Source of the DNA: Jatrophihabitans_A lederbergiae | GTDB taxonomy: Bacteria > Actinomycetota > Actinomycetes > Mycobacteriales > Jatrophihabitantaceae | Assembly: GCF_031845305.1 (NCBI RefSeq) | Contig: NZ_JAVREH010000004.1 | Location: 124,001-188,000 of the forward strand | Length of the DNA: 64,000 bases | Direction of reading: 5' to 3' | Shown here: positions 10,181-17,874 of the stretch, one piece after another | Position numbering within the stretch: position 1 is the stretch's first letter | Layout: each line of letters starts with the position of its first letter | Made by a program: the position numbers and the translations under genes | Notes under the pieces: model-generated | What the model was told of the DNA's origin: nothing | Databases searched by the model: none | What the model saw: only the letters and a program-made list of their open reading frames with translations

Positions 10181-12024
10181 GTTCGGTACAGCTCCGCGTA
10201 CAGCCGGCCGCGGCGCAGCAACTCCTCGTGGGTGCCGGACTCCACGATCCGGCCGTCGTCGATGACCAGCACCTGGTCGGCGGCCCGGATCGTCGACAGC
10301 CGGTGCGCGATGACCAGCGACGTCCGGCCGCGCAGCGCCACCGCCAGCGCCTCTTGGACGGCACGCTCGCTCTCGCTGTCCAGATGCGCCGTCGCCTCGT
10401 CCAGGATCACGATGCGGGGTGCCTTGAGCAGCAGCCGTGCGATGGCGATCCGCTGCTTCTCACCGCCGGAGAGTCGGTAGCCGCGGTCGCCGACCACGGT
10501 GTCCAGCCGGTCCGGGAGCTCCGCGATCTTGTCGCCGATATTGGCCGCCCGCAGCGCCTCCCACAGCTCGGCGTCGGTGGCGGCGGGCTTGGCGTAGCGG
10601 AGGTTCGAGGCGATGGTGTCGTGGAACAGGTGGGCGTCCTGGCTGACCACGCCGATGGCGTTGCGCAGGGACTGCTGGGTGACGCTCCGGACGTCCTGGC
10701 CGCCCACCCGCACCGCACCGGAGCGGACGTCATAGATCCGGGGCACCAGCTGGCTGATGGTGGTCTTGCCGGCGCCGGACGGGCCGACCAGTGCCACCAT
10801 CTGACCGGCCTGCGCGGTGAAGTCGACGCCCCGGAGCACGTCCTGCGTCGGGGTCTGGTCCAGCACCGCGACGTCCTCCAGCGAGGCCAGCGACACCTCC
10901 TGGGCGGACGGGTATGAGAACCAGACGTTGTCGAAGGTCACGGTGGCCGCCTGCGGATCGATCGGGACGGCGTCCGGGGCGTCGTCGATCATCGGGGCCA
11001 GGTCGAGCACCTCGAAGACCCGGTCGAAGCTGACCAGGGCGCTCATCACGTCCACCCTCGCGTTGGACAGCGCCATCAGCGGCCCGTAGAGCCGGGACAG
11101 CAGCAGCGCCAGGGTCACCACCGTGCCGGTCGACAGCTGCCCGGTGAGGGCGTAGTAGCCGCCCAGGCCGTACACCAGGGCCTGGGCCAGGCTTGCCACC
11201 AGGCTGAGGGCGGCGAACAGCGTCCGGCCGTACATGGCCGACCGGATGCCGATGTCGCGCACCCGCGAGGCCCGCGCGCGGAACGACTCCGACTCGTCCC
11301 CGGCGTTGCCGAAGAGCTTCACCAGCAGCGCGCCCGAGACGTTGAACCGCTCGGTCATGGTGGTGTTCATCGAGGCGTTGAGGCCGTAGGACTCGCGGGT
11401 GATGGCCTGCAGTTGGGTGCCGATCCGGCGTACCGGCAGCACGAACACCGGCAGCAGGACGAGCGCGAGCAGGGTTATCTGCCAGGACAGCGTGAACATC
11501 ACCGCGGCGGTGAACACCAGGCTGACCACGTTGCTGACCAGGCCGGACAGGGTCGAGGTGAACGCCTGCTGGGCACCGAGGACGTCGCCGTTGAGCCGGC
11601 TGACCAGGGCACCCGTCTGGGTGCGGGTGAAGAACGCCAGCGGCATCCGCTGCACGTGGTTGAACACGCCGGTGCGCATGTCGAAGATCAGGCCCTCGCC
11701 GATCCGGGCCGAGTACCAGCGCTGGGCCAGCGACAGCCCGGCGTCGACCACGGCCAGGCCGGCGATGACGACGGCCGTCCAGGCCACCACCCGGACGGCG
11801 CCGTGCGAGGTGATCTCGTTGACCACCCGGCCGGCCAGTACCGGCGTGGCCACGCCGATCAGGGCATCCAGCACGATGATGACCAGGAAGAGGATGAGTT
11901 CCAGGCGGTACGGACGGGCGAAGGCCACCACCCGCTTGGCGGTGCCCTTGCGCAGTGGCCGTTTGGACAGTGCGGAGTCACGGCGCATCGACCGCATCAC
12001 GGCGTAGTTGCCGCCGGGGTTCAT
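10126..12024 (-). CDS. ABC exporter, fused membrane and ATPase domains
   Basis: This 632-residue half-transporter has six N-terminal membrane helices (about residues 30-330) and a C-terminal ATPase. Walker A is GPSGAGKTT, the signature LSGGEKQRIAIA, and Walker B IVILDEATAHLD. It resembles lipid or drug exporters of the MsbA/LmrA type and would work as a homodimer or with an unseen partner. An inserted segment of about 10 residues (ASLEDVAVLDQTP) lies just before the ATPase core. The substrate cannot be told from sequence. Its tail overlaps the ROK gene by 55 nt. Confidence 0.88.
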   Translation of the reverse strand: MNPGGNYAVMRSMRRDSALSKRPLRKGTAKRVVAFARPYRLELILFLVIIVLDALIGVATPVLAGRVVNEITSHGAVRVVAWTAVVIAGLAVVDAGLSLAQRWYSARIGEGLIFDMRTGVFNHVQRMPLAFFTRTQTGALVSRLNGDVLGAQQAFTSTLSGLVSNVVSLVFTAAVMFTLSWQITLLALVLLPVFVLPVRRIGTQLQAITRESYGLNASMNTTMTERFNVSGALLVKLFGNAGDESESFRARASRVRDIGIRSAMYGRTLFAALSLVASLAQALVYGLGGYYALTGQLSTGTVVTLALLLSRLYGPLMALSNARVDVMSALVSFDRVFEVLDLAPMIDDAPDAVPIDPQAATVTFDNVWFSYPSAQEVSLASLEDVAVLDQTPTQDVLRGVDFTAQAGQMVALVGPSGAGKTTISQLVPRIYDVRSGAVRVGGQDVRSVTQQSLRNAIGVVSQDAHLFHDTIASNLRYAKPAATDAELWEALRAANIGDKIAELPDRLDTVVGDRGYRLSGGEKQRIAIARLLLKAPRIVILDEATAHLDSESERAVQEALAVALRGRTSLVIAHRLSTIRAADQVLVIDDGRIVESGTHEELLRRGRLYAELYRTQFAASETTGESGDVSRV

Positions 12025-12133
12025 GAAAGCATCACCCGTCGATTATCGCCTTGTCACCGGGTGGCACCCGCCCACAGCCCCCGGGCCGGTGGTGTTCGCG
12101 GCCATGTTCGCTGCGGGCTGAAGGCAGCCGCGA

Positions 12134-12997
12134 TCAGGCCTCGCCGTGCAGGCCCGTCAGCTCGCGTAGCTGGCGGTACTGAGCCGCTCGCTCCGCGGCC
12201 TCCTGCTCCGGCTGTGAACGGCCGGACGCGGCCAGCAGCAGCGCCTTGGTCTCCGTCACCGCGGTGCGTGGCAGCGCCAGCAGCCGCGACACAAGTTGCC
12301 CGCCCACCGCCGCCAGCTGCTCCGGTGGCACCACGGCCGACACGAGCCCGATCCGGTCAGCCTCGGCGGCGGGAACCCGACGGCCGGTGAGGCAGATGCC
12401 GGCCGCCCGGGAATAGCCGACCAGCTCTACCAGCCGCTTCGTCCCGCCCAGATCCGGCACCAGGCCCAGGCTGACCTCCGCCATGGTGAACTGGGCGTCG
12501 GCGGCGGCGATCCGGAGGTCACAGGCGAGCGCGAGTTGGAATCCGGCACCGACCGCGTGACCCTGTACGAGGGCGACGCTGACCACACCGGGACGGGCGA
12601 GGGCGGCGAAGCCGGCCTGGTACGAGGCGATCTGGCGCGTCGCCTCATCCTCGCTGAGCGCAGCCAACTCCATCGGGTTGCTGACGCCCGGTAGGCCTTC
12701 GGGAGTGAGCAGAGCCCGGTCCAGACCGGCGGAGAAGGACGATCCATCGCCCCGGACCAGCAGCACCCGCACGGTGCCCGGCAGCGCGTTGACCGCCCGC
12801 TCCAGCCACGTCCAGGTCAGCGGGTTCTGGGCGTTGCGCTTGTGCGGCCGGTTCAGCGTGACGGTCGCCAGCTCGCCGGCTCGCGACAGCTCCAGCGAGA
12901 ACCCGGCCTCGGCCGGGATGGCATGGCTGCCGGGATGCGGAACGCCCGGTGCCTCAGCGGCTCCGGACCTCGTGGGGACGTCGGTGTCGGTGCTCAG
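12134..12997 (-). CDS. Enoyl-CoA hydratase/isomerase family protein, probable CTG start
   Basis: This is a crotonase-fold enzyme of about 287 residues that hydrates or isomerises acyl-CoA thioesters. The oxyanion-hole segment is in HKRNAQNPLTW, and GHAVGAGFQLALACDLRIAA followed by EVSLGLVPDLGGTKRL are family hallmarks. In this frame I find no ATG, GTG or TTG between the upstream low-quality sequence and the conserved core. The likely start is the CTG at 12997, which overlaps the stop of the HTH gene (CTGA) just as ATGA couplings do. A longer annotation reaching 13339 would read the HTH gene out of frame. Family call firm, start uncertain. Confidence 0.8.
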   Translation of the reverse strand: MSTDTDVPTRSGAAEAPGVPHPGSHAIPAEAGFSLELSRAGELATVTLNRPHKRNAQNPLTWTWLERAVNALPGTVRVLLVRGDGSSFSAGLDRALLTPEGLPGVSNPMELAALSEDEATRQIASYQAGFAALARPGVVSVALVQGHAVGAGFQLALACDLRIAAADAQFTMAEVSLGLVPDLGGTKRLVELVGYSRAAGICLTGRRVPAAEADRIGLVSAVVPPEQLAAVGGQLVSRLLALPRTAVTETKALLLAASGRSQPEQEAAERAAQYRQLRELTGLHGEA

Positions 12998-13209
12998 GAC
13001 GTCTTCTTCCTTCCACGGGTGGCGCCGCCGCGACCGCGCAGCGATACCTCGTTCTCGCTGAGCAGCCGGTGGATGAACCCGTAGGACCTGCCGTGTTGCT
13101 GCGCCAGCTCGCGAATGCTGTGGCCGTTCTCGTACTGCTCGCGCACCTCGACCGCGAGGGTGTTCCGGTCCGGGCCCGTGATCCGGGCCCCCTTCTTCAG
13201 TTCTGCCAC
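12994..13209 (-). CDS. Small actinobacterial helix-turn-helix protein (71 residues)
   Basis: This short basic protein starts at GTG after GGGAGGA. It reads MAELKKGARITGPDRNTLAV, then an HTH (SIRELAQQHGRSYGFIHRLL), and ends in RGRGGATRGRKKTS. Proteins with this exact architecture are widespread in actinobacteria. The HTH and the basic AT-hook-like tail suggest DNA binding, but the role is not established as far as I know. The stop is interlocked with the presumed CTG start of the enoyl-CoA hydratase, so the two are probably translated together. Confidence 0.85.
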   Translation of the reverse strand: MAELKKGARITGPDRNTLAVEVREQYENGHSIRELAQQHGRSYGFIHRLLSENEVSLRGRGGATRGRKKTS

Positions 13210-13413
13210 CGTCGGTCCTCCCGTTCAATAACGCGGCGCGACACCCTCCGCGCTGCGGTCGTACGGTCCGGGCACGGGTCAGGGCGACCGCGTCCGGAGA
13301 CGAACAAGTGCTATATGACCTTGCTAGCAGTCCGCACACGCCACCGCAATGGGCAAGGTTGTCTATTGCCGATCCGCGGAATTGCTGATGATCCCGGCAG
13401 CCCGGGAACGGCG
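13210..13413. other. Intergenic region upstream of the HTH gene
   Basis: These 204 bases lie between the 3' end of the ABC-F gene and the start of the HTH gene, both on the minus strand. They are less GC-rich around 13305-13375 and should hold the HTH promoter. I see no gene and no convincing hairpin. Confidence 0.35.
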
Positions 13414-15018
13414 CTAGGCGAGCACGACCAGATCGGCCAGATCCGCGCTCCAGGTGTCCTCCACGCCGTCCGGCAGCAAGATCACCTTGTCCGGATCGAG
13501 AGCCTCGACGGCACCCTCGTCGTGGGTGACCAGCACGATGGCGCCGGAGTAGTGGCGCAGGGCGTCCAGCACCTGCTCGCGGCTCGCGGGGTCGAGGTTG
13601 TTGGTCGGCTCGTCCAGCAACAGCACGTTGGCGGCACTGGTGACCAGCATGGCGAGCGCGAGCCGGGTCTTCTCGCCACCGGAGAGCACACCGGCCGGCT
13701 TCTGGACGTCGTCGCCGGAGAAGAGGAAGGCGCCGAGCACGCTGCGCAGCTGCAGGTCGGCGGGGTCCGGGGCGGCACTGCGCATGTTCTCCAGCACCGT
13801 GCGCTCGGTGTCCAGGGTCTCGTGCTCCTGGGCGTAGTAGCCCAGGCGCAGGCCGTGCCCGGGCACGACCGAGCCGGTGTCCGAGCGCTCGGTACCAGCC
13901 AGCAGTCGCAGCAGCGTGGTCTTGCCCGCCCCGTTGAGCCCCAGCACCACGACGCGGGTGCCCCGGTCGATCGCCAGGTCCACGCCGCTGAACACCTCGA
14001 GCGAGCCGTAGGACTTCGACAGCCCCTCGGCGGTGAGCGGCGTCCGGCCGCAGGGTGCCGGGTCCGGGAAGCGCAGCTTGGCGACCTTGTCGTGCGCGCG
14101 CACCTCGGCCAGGCCCGCGTTGAGCGCCTCCGCTCGGCGCAGCATCTGCTGGGCGGCCTTCGCCTTCGTGGCCTTGGCCCGCATCTTGTCGGCCTGCCCC
14201 TTGAGCGAGTCGATCTTGCGCTCGGCGTTGGCCCGCTCGCGGGTGCGGCGCCGCTCGTCGGCCTCCCGCTGCTTGAGGTAGGTGGCCCAGCCAACGTTGT
14301 AGGCATCCAGGGCGGAGCGGTTGGCGTCGAGATACCAGACCTTGTTCACCACTGCGGCGAGCAGGTCGACGTCGTGGCTGATCACGATCAACCCACCGCG
14401 GTGACCCTTGAGAAAGTCACGCAACCAGCCGATCGAGTCGGCGTCCAGGTGGTTGGTGGGCTCGTCCAGCAGCAGTGTGGTCGGCTCCCCCGCCGAATCG
14501 GCGAAGAGGATCCGGGCAAGCTCGATGCGGCGGCGCTGGCCTCCGGACAGGGTGCCGACGGCCTGGTCGAGCACCCGGTCGGGAAGTCCGAGGTGCGAGC
14601 AGATCCGCGCGGCCTCAGCCTCGGCGGCATAGCCACCCAGGGACGAGAAGCGCTCCTCGAGCTGGCCGTAGCGCCGGACCAGGCCGTCGTCGGTGTGCTC
14701 CTCGGCCAGCCGGTTACCGACGGCCGTCAGCTCGTGCAGGATGGCGTCCAGGCCCCGGGCGGACAGCACCCGGTCACCCGCGCGCTGCTCCAGATCGCCG
14801 GTGCGCGGATCCTGCGGCAGGTAGCCGATGGGTCCCGCCGCGGTGAGCGTGCCGCCGTGCGGCAGCGTCTCGCCGGCCAGCACCTTGAGAGTCGTGGTCT
14901 TGCCGGCGCCGTTGCGCCCGACGAGACCGATCCGGTCGCCCGGTTGGACGCGGAAGGAGGTGGGCTGCAAGAGGATGCGCGCGCCTGCTCGCAGTTCGAG
15001 GTCGGTCGCGGTGATCAT
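13414..15018 (-). CDS. ABC-F family ATPase
   Basis: This 534-residue soluble protein has two ABC domains and no membrane segments, the layout of ABC-F proteins that act on ribosomes. Domain 1 has GRNGAGKTT, LSGGQRRRIELA and LLLDEPTNHLD. A charged Arg/Lys/Ala-rich linker (about residues 240-300, the P-site tRNA interaction motif region) is followed by domain 2 with GLNGAGKTTL, LSGGEKTRLALA and LLLDEPTNNLD. It could be a translation factor or a low-level antibiotic-protection protein; the sequence alone does not decide. Confidence 0.88.
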   Translation of the reverse strand: MITATDLELRAGARILLQPTSFRVQPGDRIGLVGRNGAGKTTTLKVLAGETLPHGGTLTAAGPIGYLPQDPRTGDLEQRAGDRVLSARGLDAILHELTAVGNRLAEEHTDDGLVRRYGQLEERFSSLGGYAAEAEAARICSHLGLPDRVLDQAVGTLSGGQRRRIELARILFADSAGEPTTLLLDEPTNHLDADSIGWLRDFLKGHRGGLIVISHDVDLLAAVVNKVWYLDANRSALDAYNVGWATYLKQREADERRRTRERANAERKIDSLKGQADKMRAKATKAKAAQQMLRRAEALNAGLAEVRAHDKVAKLRFPDPAPCGRTPLTAEGLSKSYGSLEVFSGVDLAIDRGTRVVVLGLNGAGKTTLLRLLAGTERSDTGSVVPGHGLRLGYYAQEHETLDTERTVLENMRSAAPDPADLQLRSVLGAFLFSGDDVQKPAGVLSGGEKTRLALAMLVTSAANVLLLDEPTNNLDPASREQVLDALRHYSGAIVLVTHDEGAVEALDPDKVILLPDGVEDTWSADLADLVVLA

Positions 15019-15281
15019 GTGAGGACTTTCCGGTCAGGGCTGATGGGCAGGGATGAACAGTGCCGATCTCAGCGCGGAACAGTGCTCACGTCCAGCCAGA
15101 TTACCCCACGGCAGCGCCTGCGGGGCGTTACCGGTGCGGAGCTGGCGGACGGTCGAGTTTTGTGCACCGCTCGGCTGGGTGTTTTGCTCTTCGAGCTCGG
15201 CTGTGCTGGCTGAGGCTGTGCTGGCTGAGCTGTGCTGGTTGGGCAGTAACCCGTGCCGGGCTTACGAAAGGACATAACGCG
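15019..15281. other. Divergent region between ABC-F and metallopeptidase genes
   Basis: The 263-base gap holds the divergent promoters but no credible gene. At 15200-15240 a 14-15-bp unit, GCTGTGCTGGCTGAG, is repeated three times with decay. A ribosome site GAAAGGA precedes the ATG at 15282. Confidence 0.45.
15200..15240. repeat. 14-15-bp tandem repeat in metallopeptidase leader
   Basis: GCTGTGCTGGCTGAG at 15200-15214, GCTGTGCTGGCTGA at 15215-15228 and GCTGTGCTGGTT at 15229-15240 lie head to tail about 40 nt upstream of the start codon. Confidence 0.75.
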
Positions 15282-16217
15282 ATGCAGTACAACGACGATG
15301 CCCAACTGGACACGTCTGAGGTGCGGGACACCCGAGGCGGCGGCATGGGCTTCGGTCGGGTGGCTGCCGGCGGTGGCGGCCTCGGGATCGTCGGCCTCAT
15401 CGTGGTGGTGCTGATGAACGTGCTGGGCGGCGGCGGCTCGTCCGGTGGTTTACCCGGCGGCATCGGCGGCCTGAGCGACGTCGGCCAGGGCTCCAACGCC
15501 AGCTCGGTCGACAACACCCAGCTCAGCAGCGAGTGCAAGACCGGTGCCGACGCCAATACCAAGTCCGATTGCGCCATCGTGGCCGACATCGACTCGGTGC
15601 AAGCCTTCTGGAACCAGGAGCTGCCCGCGCTCGGGGCGCGCTACACCCGAGCCGACACGGTCTTCTTCAGCGGCCAGACCAACACCGGGTGCGGGGCCGC
15701 CGAGGCCGGGGTGGGCCCGTTCTACTGCCCGGCCGACAAGCTCGTCTACATCGACCTGACGTTCTTCGATCAGCTGAAGACCCAGTTCGGCGCGACCGGC
15801 GGCGCGTTCGTCAACGCCTACGTGTTGGCGCACGAGTACGGCCACCACGTCCAGGACCTGCTCGGGATCGAGGGCAAGGTGAACCACTCCCGGACCGGAG
15901 CGTCCTCGGACTCGGTACGGCTCGAGCTGCAGGCCGATTGCTTCGCCGGGGTATGGGCGAACCACGCCACGACGGTGCCTGCCAGCAACGGCCGGCCCTT
16001 CATCGAGGACCTGACCCAAGCCGACATCAACGCCGCGCTGGACACCGCCGGACGGATCGGTGACGACTGGATCCAGTCACATCTGGGCAGCGGCCAGGTC
16101 GACCGGAGCAGCTTCACCCATGGCTCGTCGGCGCAGCGGAAGAAGTGGTTCGGAACCGGCTACCGCGGCGGCGATCCGAACGGCTGCAACACCTTCAGCG
16201 CGAGCAGCCTGGGCTGA
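15282..16217 (+). CDS. Neutral zinc metallopeptidase, YpfJ/KPN_02809 family
   Basis: This 311-residue membrane-anchored predicted peptidase begins at ATG 15282 after GAAAGGA. A short cytoplasmic N-terminus with DTRGGGMGFG is followed by one membrane segment (about residues 28-50) and an extracellular domain. The zinc and catalytic residues are in H184-E185-YG-H188-H; the third ligand is probably in the downstream RLELQADCFAGVWA segment. This arrangement is typical of the uncharacterised YpfJ family, whose natural substrate is unknown. The next gene begins 4 nt after its stop. Confidence 0.88.
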   Translation: MQYNDDAQLDTSEVRDTRGGGMGFGRVAAGGGGLGIVGLIVVVLMNVLGGGGSSGGLPGGIGGLSDVGQGSNASSVDNTQLSSECKTGADANTKSDCAIVADIDSVQAFWNQELPALGARYTRADTVFFSGQTNTGCGAAEAGVGPFYCPADKLVYIDLTFFDQLKTQFGATGGAFVNAYVLAHEYGHHVQDLLGIEGKVNHSRTGASSDSVRLELQADCFAGVWANHATTVPASNGRPFIEDLTQADINAALDTAGRIGDDWIQSHLGSGQVDRSSFTHGSSAQRKKWFGTGYRGGDPNGCNTFSASSLG

Positions 16218-16221
16218 GGCG

Positions 16222-16983
16222 ATGACCCGAAAGCACGGCGACGCCGCCGATGGGCTCCGGCTTCCGTTGACCACGCTGTTTCTGCTGATGTCGCTGGACG
16301 GCAAGATCTCTACCGGCCCCACCGGCGACCGGGATTTCGACAGGGACCTGCCTCTCATACCGGGAATCTGTGACGGGCTCGCGCGGTACTACCAACTAGA
16401 GCGCGAGACCGACCTCGTCTCACTCATCACCGGCAAGGTACTTGCGAAGGTGGGCTGGAATGACCCGAAGGAGCGCATCGACCCGACACCGGTGGCCTTC
16501 GTGGTGGTGGACAACGCACCGCACCTGACCTCATTGGGCCTACGAAATCTGCTGAGGCACTGCAGCAGGCTCGTCGTGGTCACGACGAACGCCGGGCACC
16601 CGGCTTTCGGCATACCGGACCCGAAGCTCGTGACCCGCTACTACAACCCGAAGATCGACTTCGTCGACCTCTTCGGCTCCCTCCAGCACGAGGGTGTCGA
16701 CCGGTTGACTGTCCAGTCCGGTGGTCAACTCAACGCGGTGCTGTTGCGCGCGGGGCTGATCGGCCGGGTGTCGGTGACGGTGGCACCGCTCCTGGTGGGA
16801 GGCGGGGACACGCCCACCCTGGTCGACGGGCCGGGCGCACCGCCGGGAAGCCACTTGGTGCAGCTACCTCGATTGAGGCTGGTAAAGGCCACGCCGCTGG
16901 CGCACAGCTATCTGCACCTGGAATACGACGTCATCGACTCGCTCGCCGCTCGGACGGCGCGAGTCCTGAGTAACGAGTCTTGA
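16222..16983 (+). CDS. RibD C-terminal/DHFR-like reductase family protein
   Basis: This 253-residue protein has the RibD_C fold: LFLLMSLDGKISTG near the N-terminus, the GGQLNAVLLRAGLIGRV segment in the middle, and VAPLLVGGGDTPTL late. Family members are NADPH-dependent reductases of riboflavin precursors or related pteridine-like compounds. No other riboflavin gene is here, so the substrate is open. It starts 4 nt after the metallopeptidase stop, so the two are probably cotranscribed. Its stop lies within a 14-bp tandem duplication. Confidence 0.75.
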   Translation: MTRKHGDAADGLRLPLTTLFLLMSLDGKISTGPTGDRDFDRDLPLIPGICDGLARYYQLERETDLVSLITGKVLAKVGWNDPKERIDPTPVAFVVVDNAPHLTSLGLRNLLRHCSRLVVVTTNAGHPAFGIPDPKLVTRYYNPKIDFVDLFGSLQHEGVDRLTVQSGGQLNAVLLRAGLIGRVSVTVAPLLVGGGDTPTLVDGPGAPPGSHLVQLPRLRLVKATPLAHSYLHLEYDVIDSLAARTARVLSNES

Positions 16984-16988
16984 GTAAC
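16961..16988 (+). repeat. 14-bp tandem duplication spanning a stop codon
   Basis: GAGTCCTGAGTAAC (16961-16974) is directly followed by GAGTCTTGAGTAAC (16975-16988). The TGA stop of the RibD-like gene is in the second copy. Confidence 0.8.
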
Positions 16989-17014
16989 AAGGCACTCGGG
17001 GCCGTACGGCAACC

Positions 17015-17359
17015 TCAGACGTTGAAGCCGAGCGCGCGGAGCTGCTCGCGGCCGTCGTCGGTGATCTTGTCCGGGCCCCACGGCGGCATCCAGACCCAGT
17101 TGATCTTCATGGCGCTGGCCAGCGGCTTGGGACCGCCGGTGAGCGCGCTCTGCGCCTGCTCCTCGATGACGTCGGTCAACGGGCACGCCGCCGAGGTGAG
17201 CGTCATGTCGACCGTCACGGTGGCGTCATCGGCGATGTCGAGGCCATAGATAAGGCCCAGATCAACGACATTGATCCCGAGCTCGGGATCGACGACGTCC
17301 CGCAGCGCCTCTTCCACATCGTCGCGTGAGGGCACCGGCAAGGTGGTCATCTCGGTCAT
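17015..17359 (-). CDS. DUF59/MIP18-type metal-sulfur cluster assembly factor (SufT-like)
   Basis: This 114-residue protein has the DUF59 core: VEEALRDVVDPELGINVVDLGLIYGL and MTLTSAACPLTD. The Cys in AACPLTD is the conserved one, and WPPWGPDKITDDGREQLRALGF-type sequence forms the C-terminus. Proteins of this family (SufT, PaaD, MIP18) help deliver Fe-S clusters to apo-proteins. It is the last gene of the suf operon, starting 2 nt after the sufU stop, with GGGGAG upstream. The longer upstream frame is sufU read in another frame. Confidence 0.85.
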   Translation of the reverse strand: MTEMTTLPVPSRDDVEEALRDVVDPELGINVVDLGLIYGLDIADDATVTVDMTLTSAACPLTDVIEEQAQSALTGGPKPLASAMKINWVWMPPWGPDKITDDGREQLRALGFNV

Positions 17360-17361
17360 TG

Positions 17362-17874
17362 CTACTCCCCTGTCCGGGCTTCCGTCGCGGCAGCGACAGA
17401 GTTGGTTGTCGCGGCAGCGACAGAGTTGGTTGTCGCGGCAGCGACGGCTGACTTCATGGCCATCCAACCCAGCAGCGCGCACTTCACCCGCGCCGGGTAC
17501 TTCGACACACCCTCGAACGCTACCGCGTCGTCGAGCGCCTCGGCATCGTCCTCGCTCAGCGTGCTGTGCCCCTGGGACTGCATCAGCTCCAGGAACTTCT
17601 CTTGCAGGTGCAGCGCCTCGTCGACCGGCGTGCCCACCACCAGGTCACTCATCACCGAGGTCGACGCCTGGCTGATCGAGCACCCCTCGCCGACCCACCC
17701 GAGTTCCGCGATCTCGCCGTCGGTCACCCTGACCCGCAGGGTGACCTCGTCGCCGCAGGTCGGGTTGACGTGGTGAACCTCGGCGTCGAAGGGCTCGATG
17801 TCGCCGCGGTGCTGCGGGTTCTTGTAGTGGTCGAGGATGATCTGCTGGTACATCGAATCCATCGACAGGCTCAT
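17362..17874 (-). CDS. sufU: SufU, sulfur-transfer protein for SufS, with repeat tail
   Basis: SufU accepts persulfide sulfur from SufS during Fe-S assembly. The protein has the zinc ligands C40, D42, C65 and C132 in NPTCGDE, GEGCSIS and RVKCALLGW, and the usual SufU core of about 145 residues. It then carries an Ala/Thr-rich tail with AVAAATTNS repeated, encoded by 24-bp tandem units. The ATG overlaps the sufS stop by 4 nt (ATGA). The tail is an addition to the family length and has no obvious role. Confidence 0.92.
   Translation of the reverse strand: MSLSMDSMYQQIILDHYKNPQHRGDIEPFDAEVHHVNPTCGDEVTLRVRVTDGEIAELGWVGEGCSISQASTSVMSDLVVGTPVDEALHLQEKFLELMQSQGHSTLSEDDAEALDDAVAFEGVSKYPARVKCALLGWMAMKSAVAAATTNSVAAATTNSVAAATEARTGE
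17384..17445 (-). repeat. 24-bp tandem repeat in the 3' end of sufU
   Basis: Two identical 24-bp units (17384-17407 and 17408-17431) and the first 14 bases of a third (17432-17445). Each unit begins with the palindrome GTCGCGGCAGCGAC. They encode the VAAATTNS repeats. Confidence 0.9.

Noticed and set aside
12949..15213. A 754-residue open frame antisense to the ABC-F ATPase
   Set aside because: Shadow frame; it also crosses the HTH gene and two intergenic regions.
17384..17445. Possible CRISPR or iteron array in the 24-bp repeats
   Set aside because: Only two full copies with no spacers, inside the sufU frame, and no replication genes nearby.
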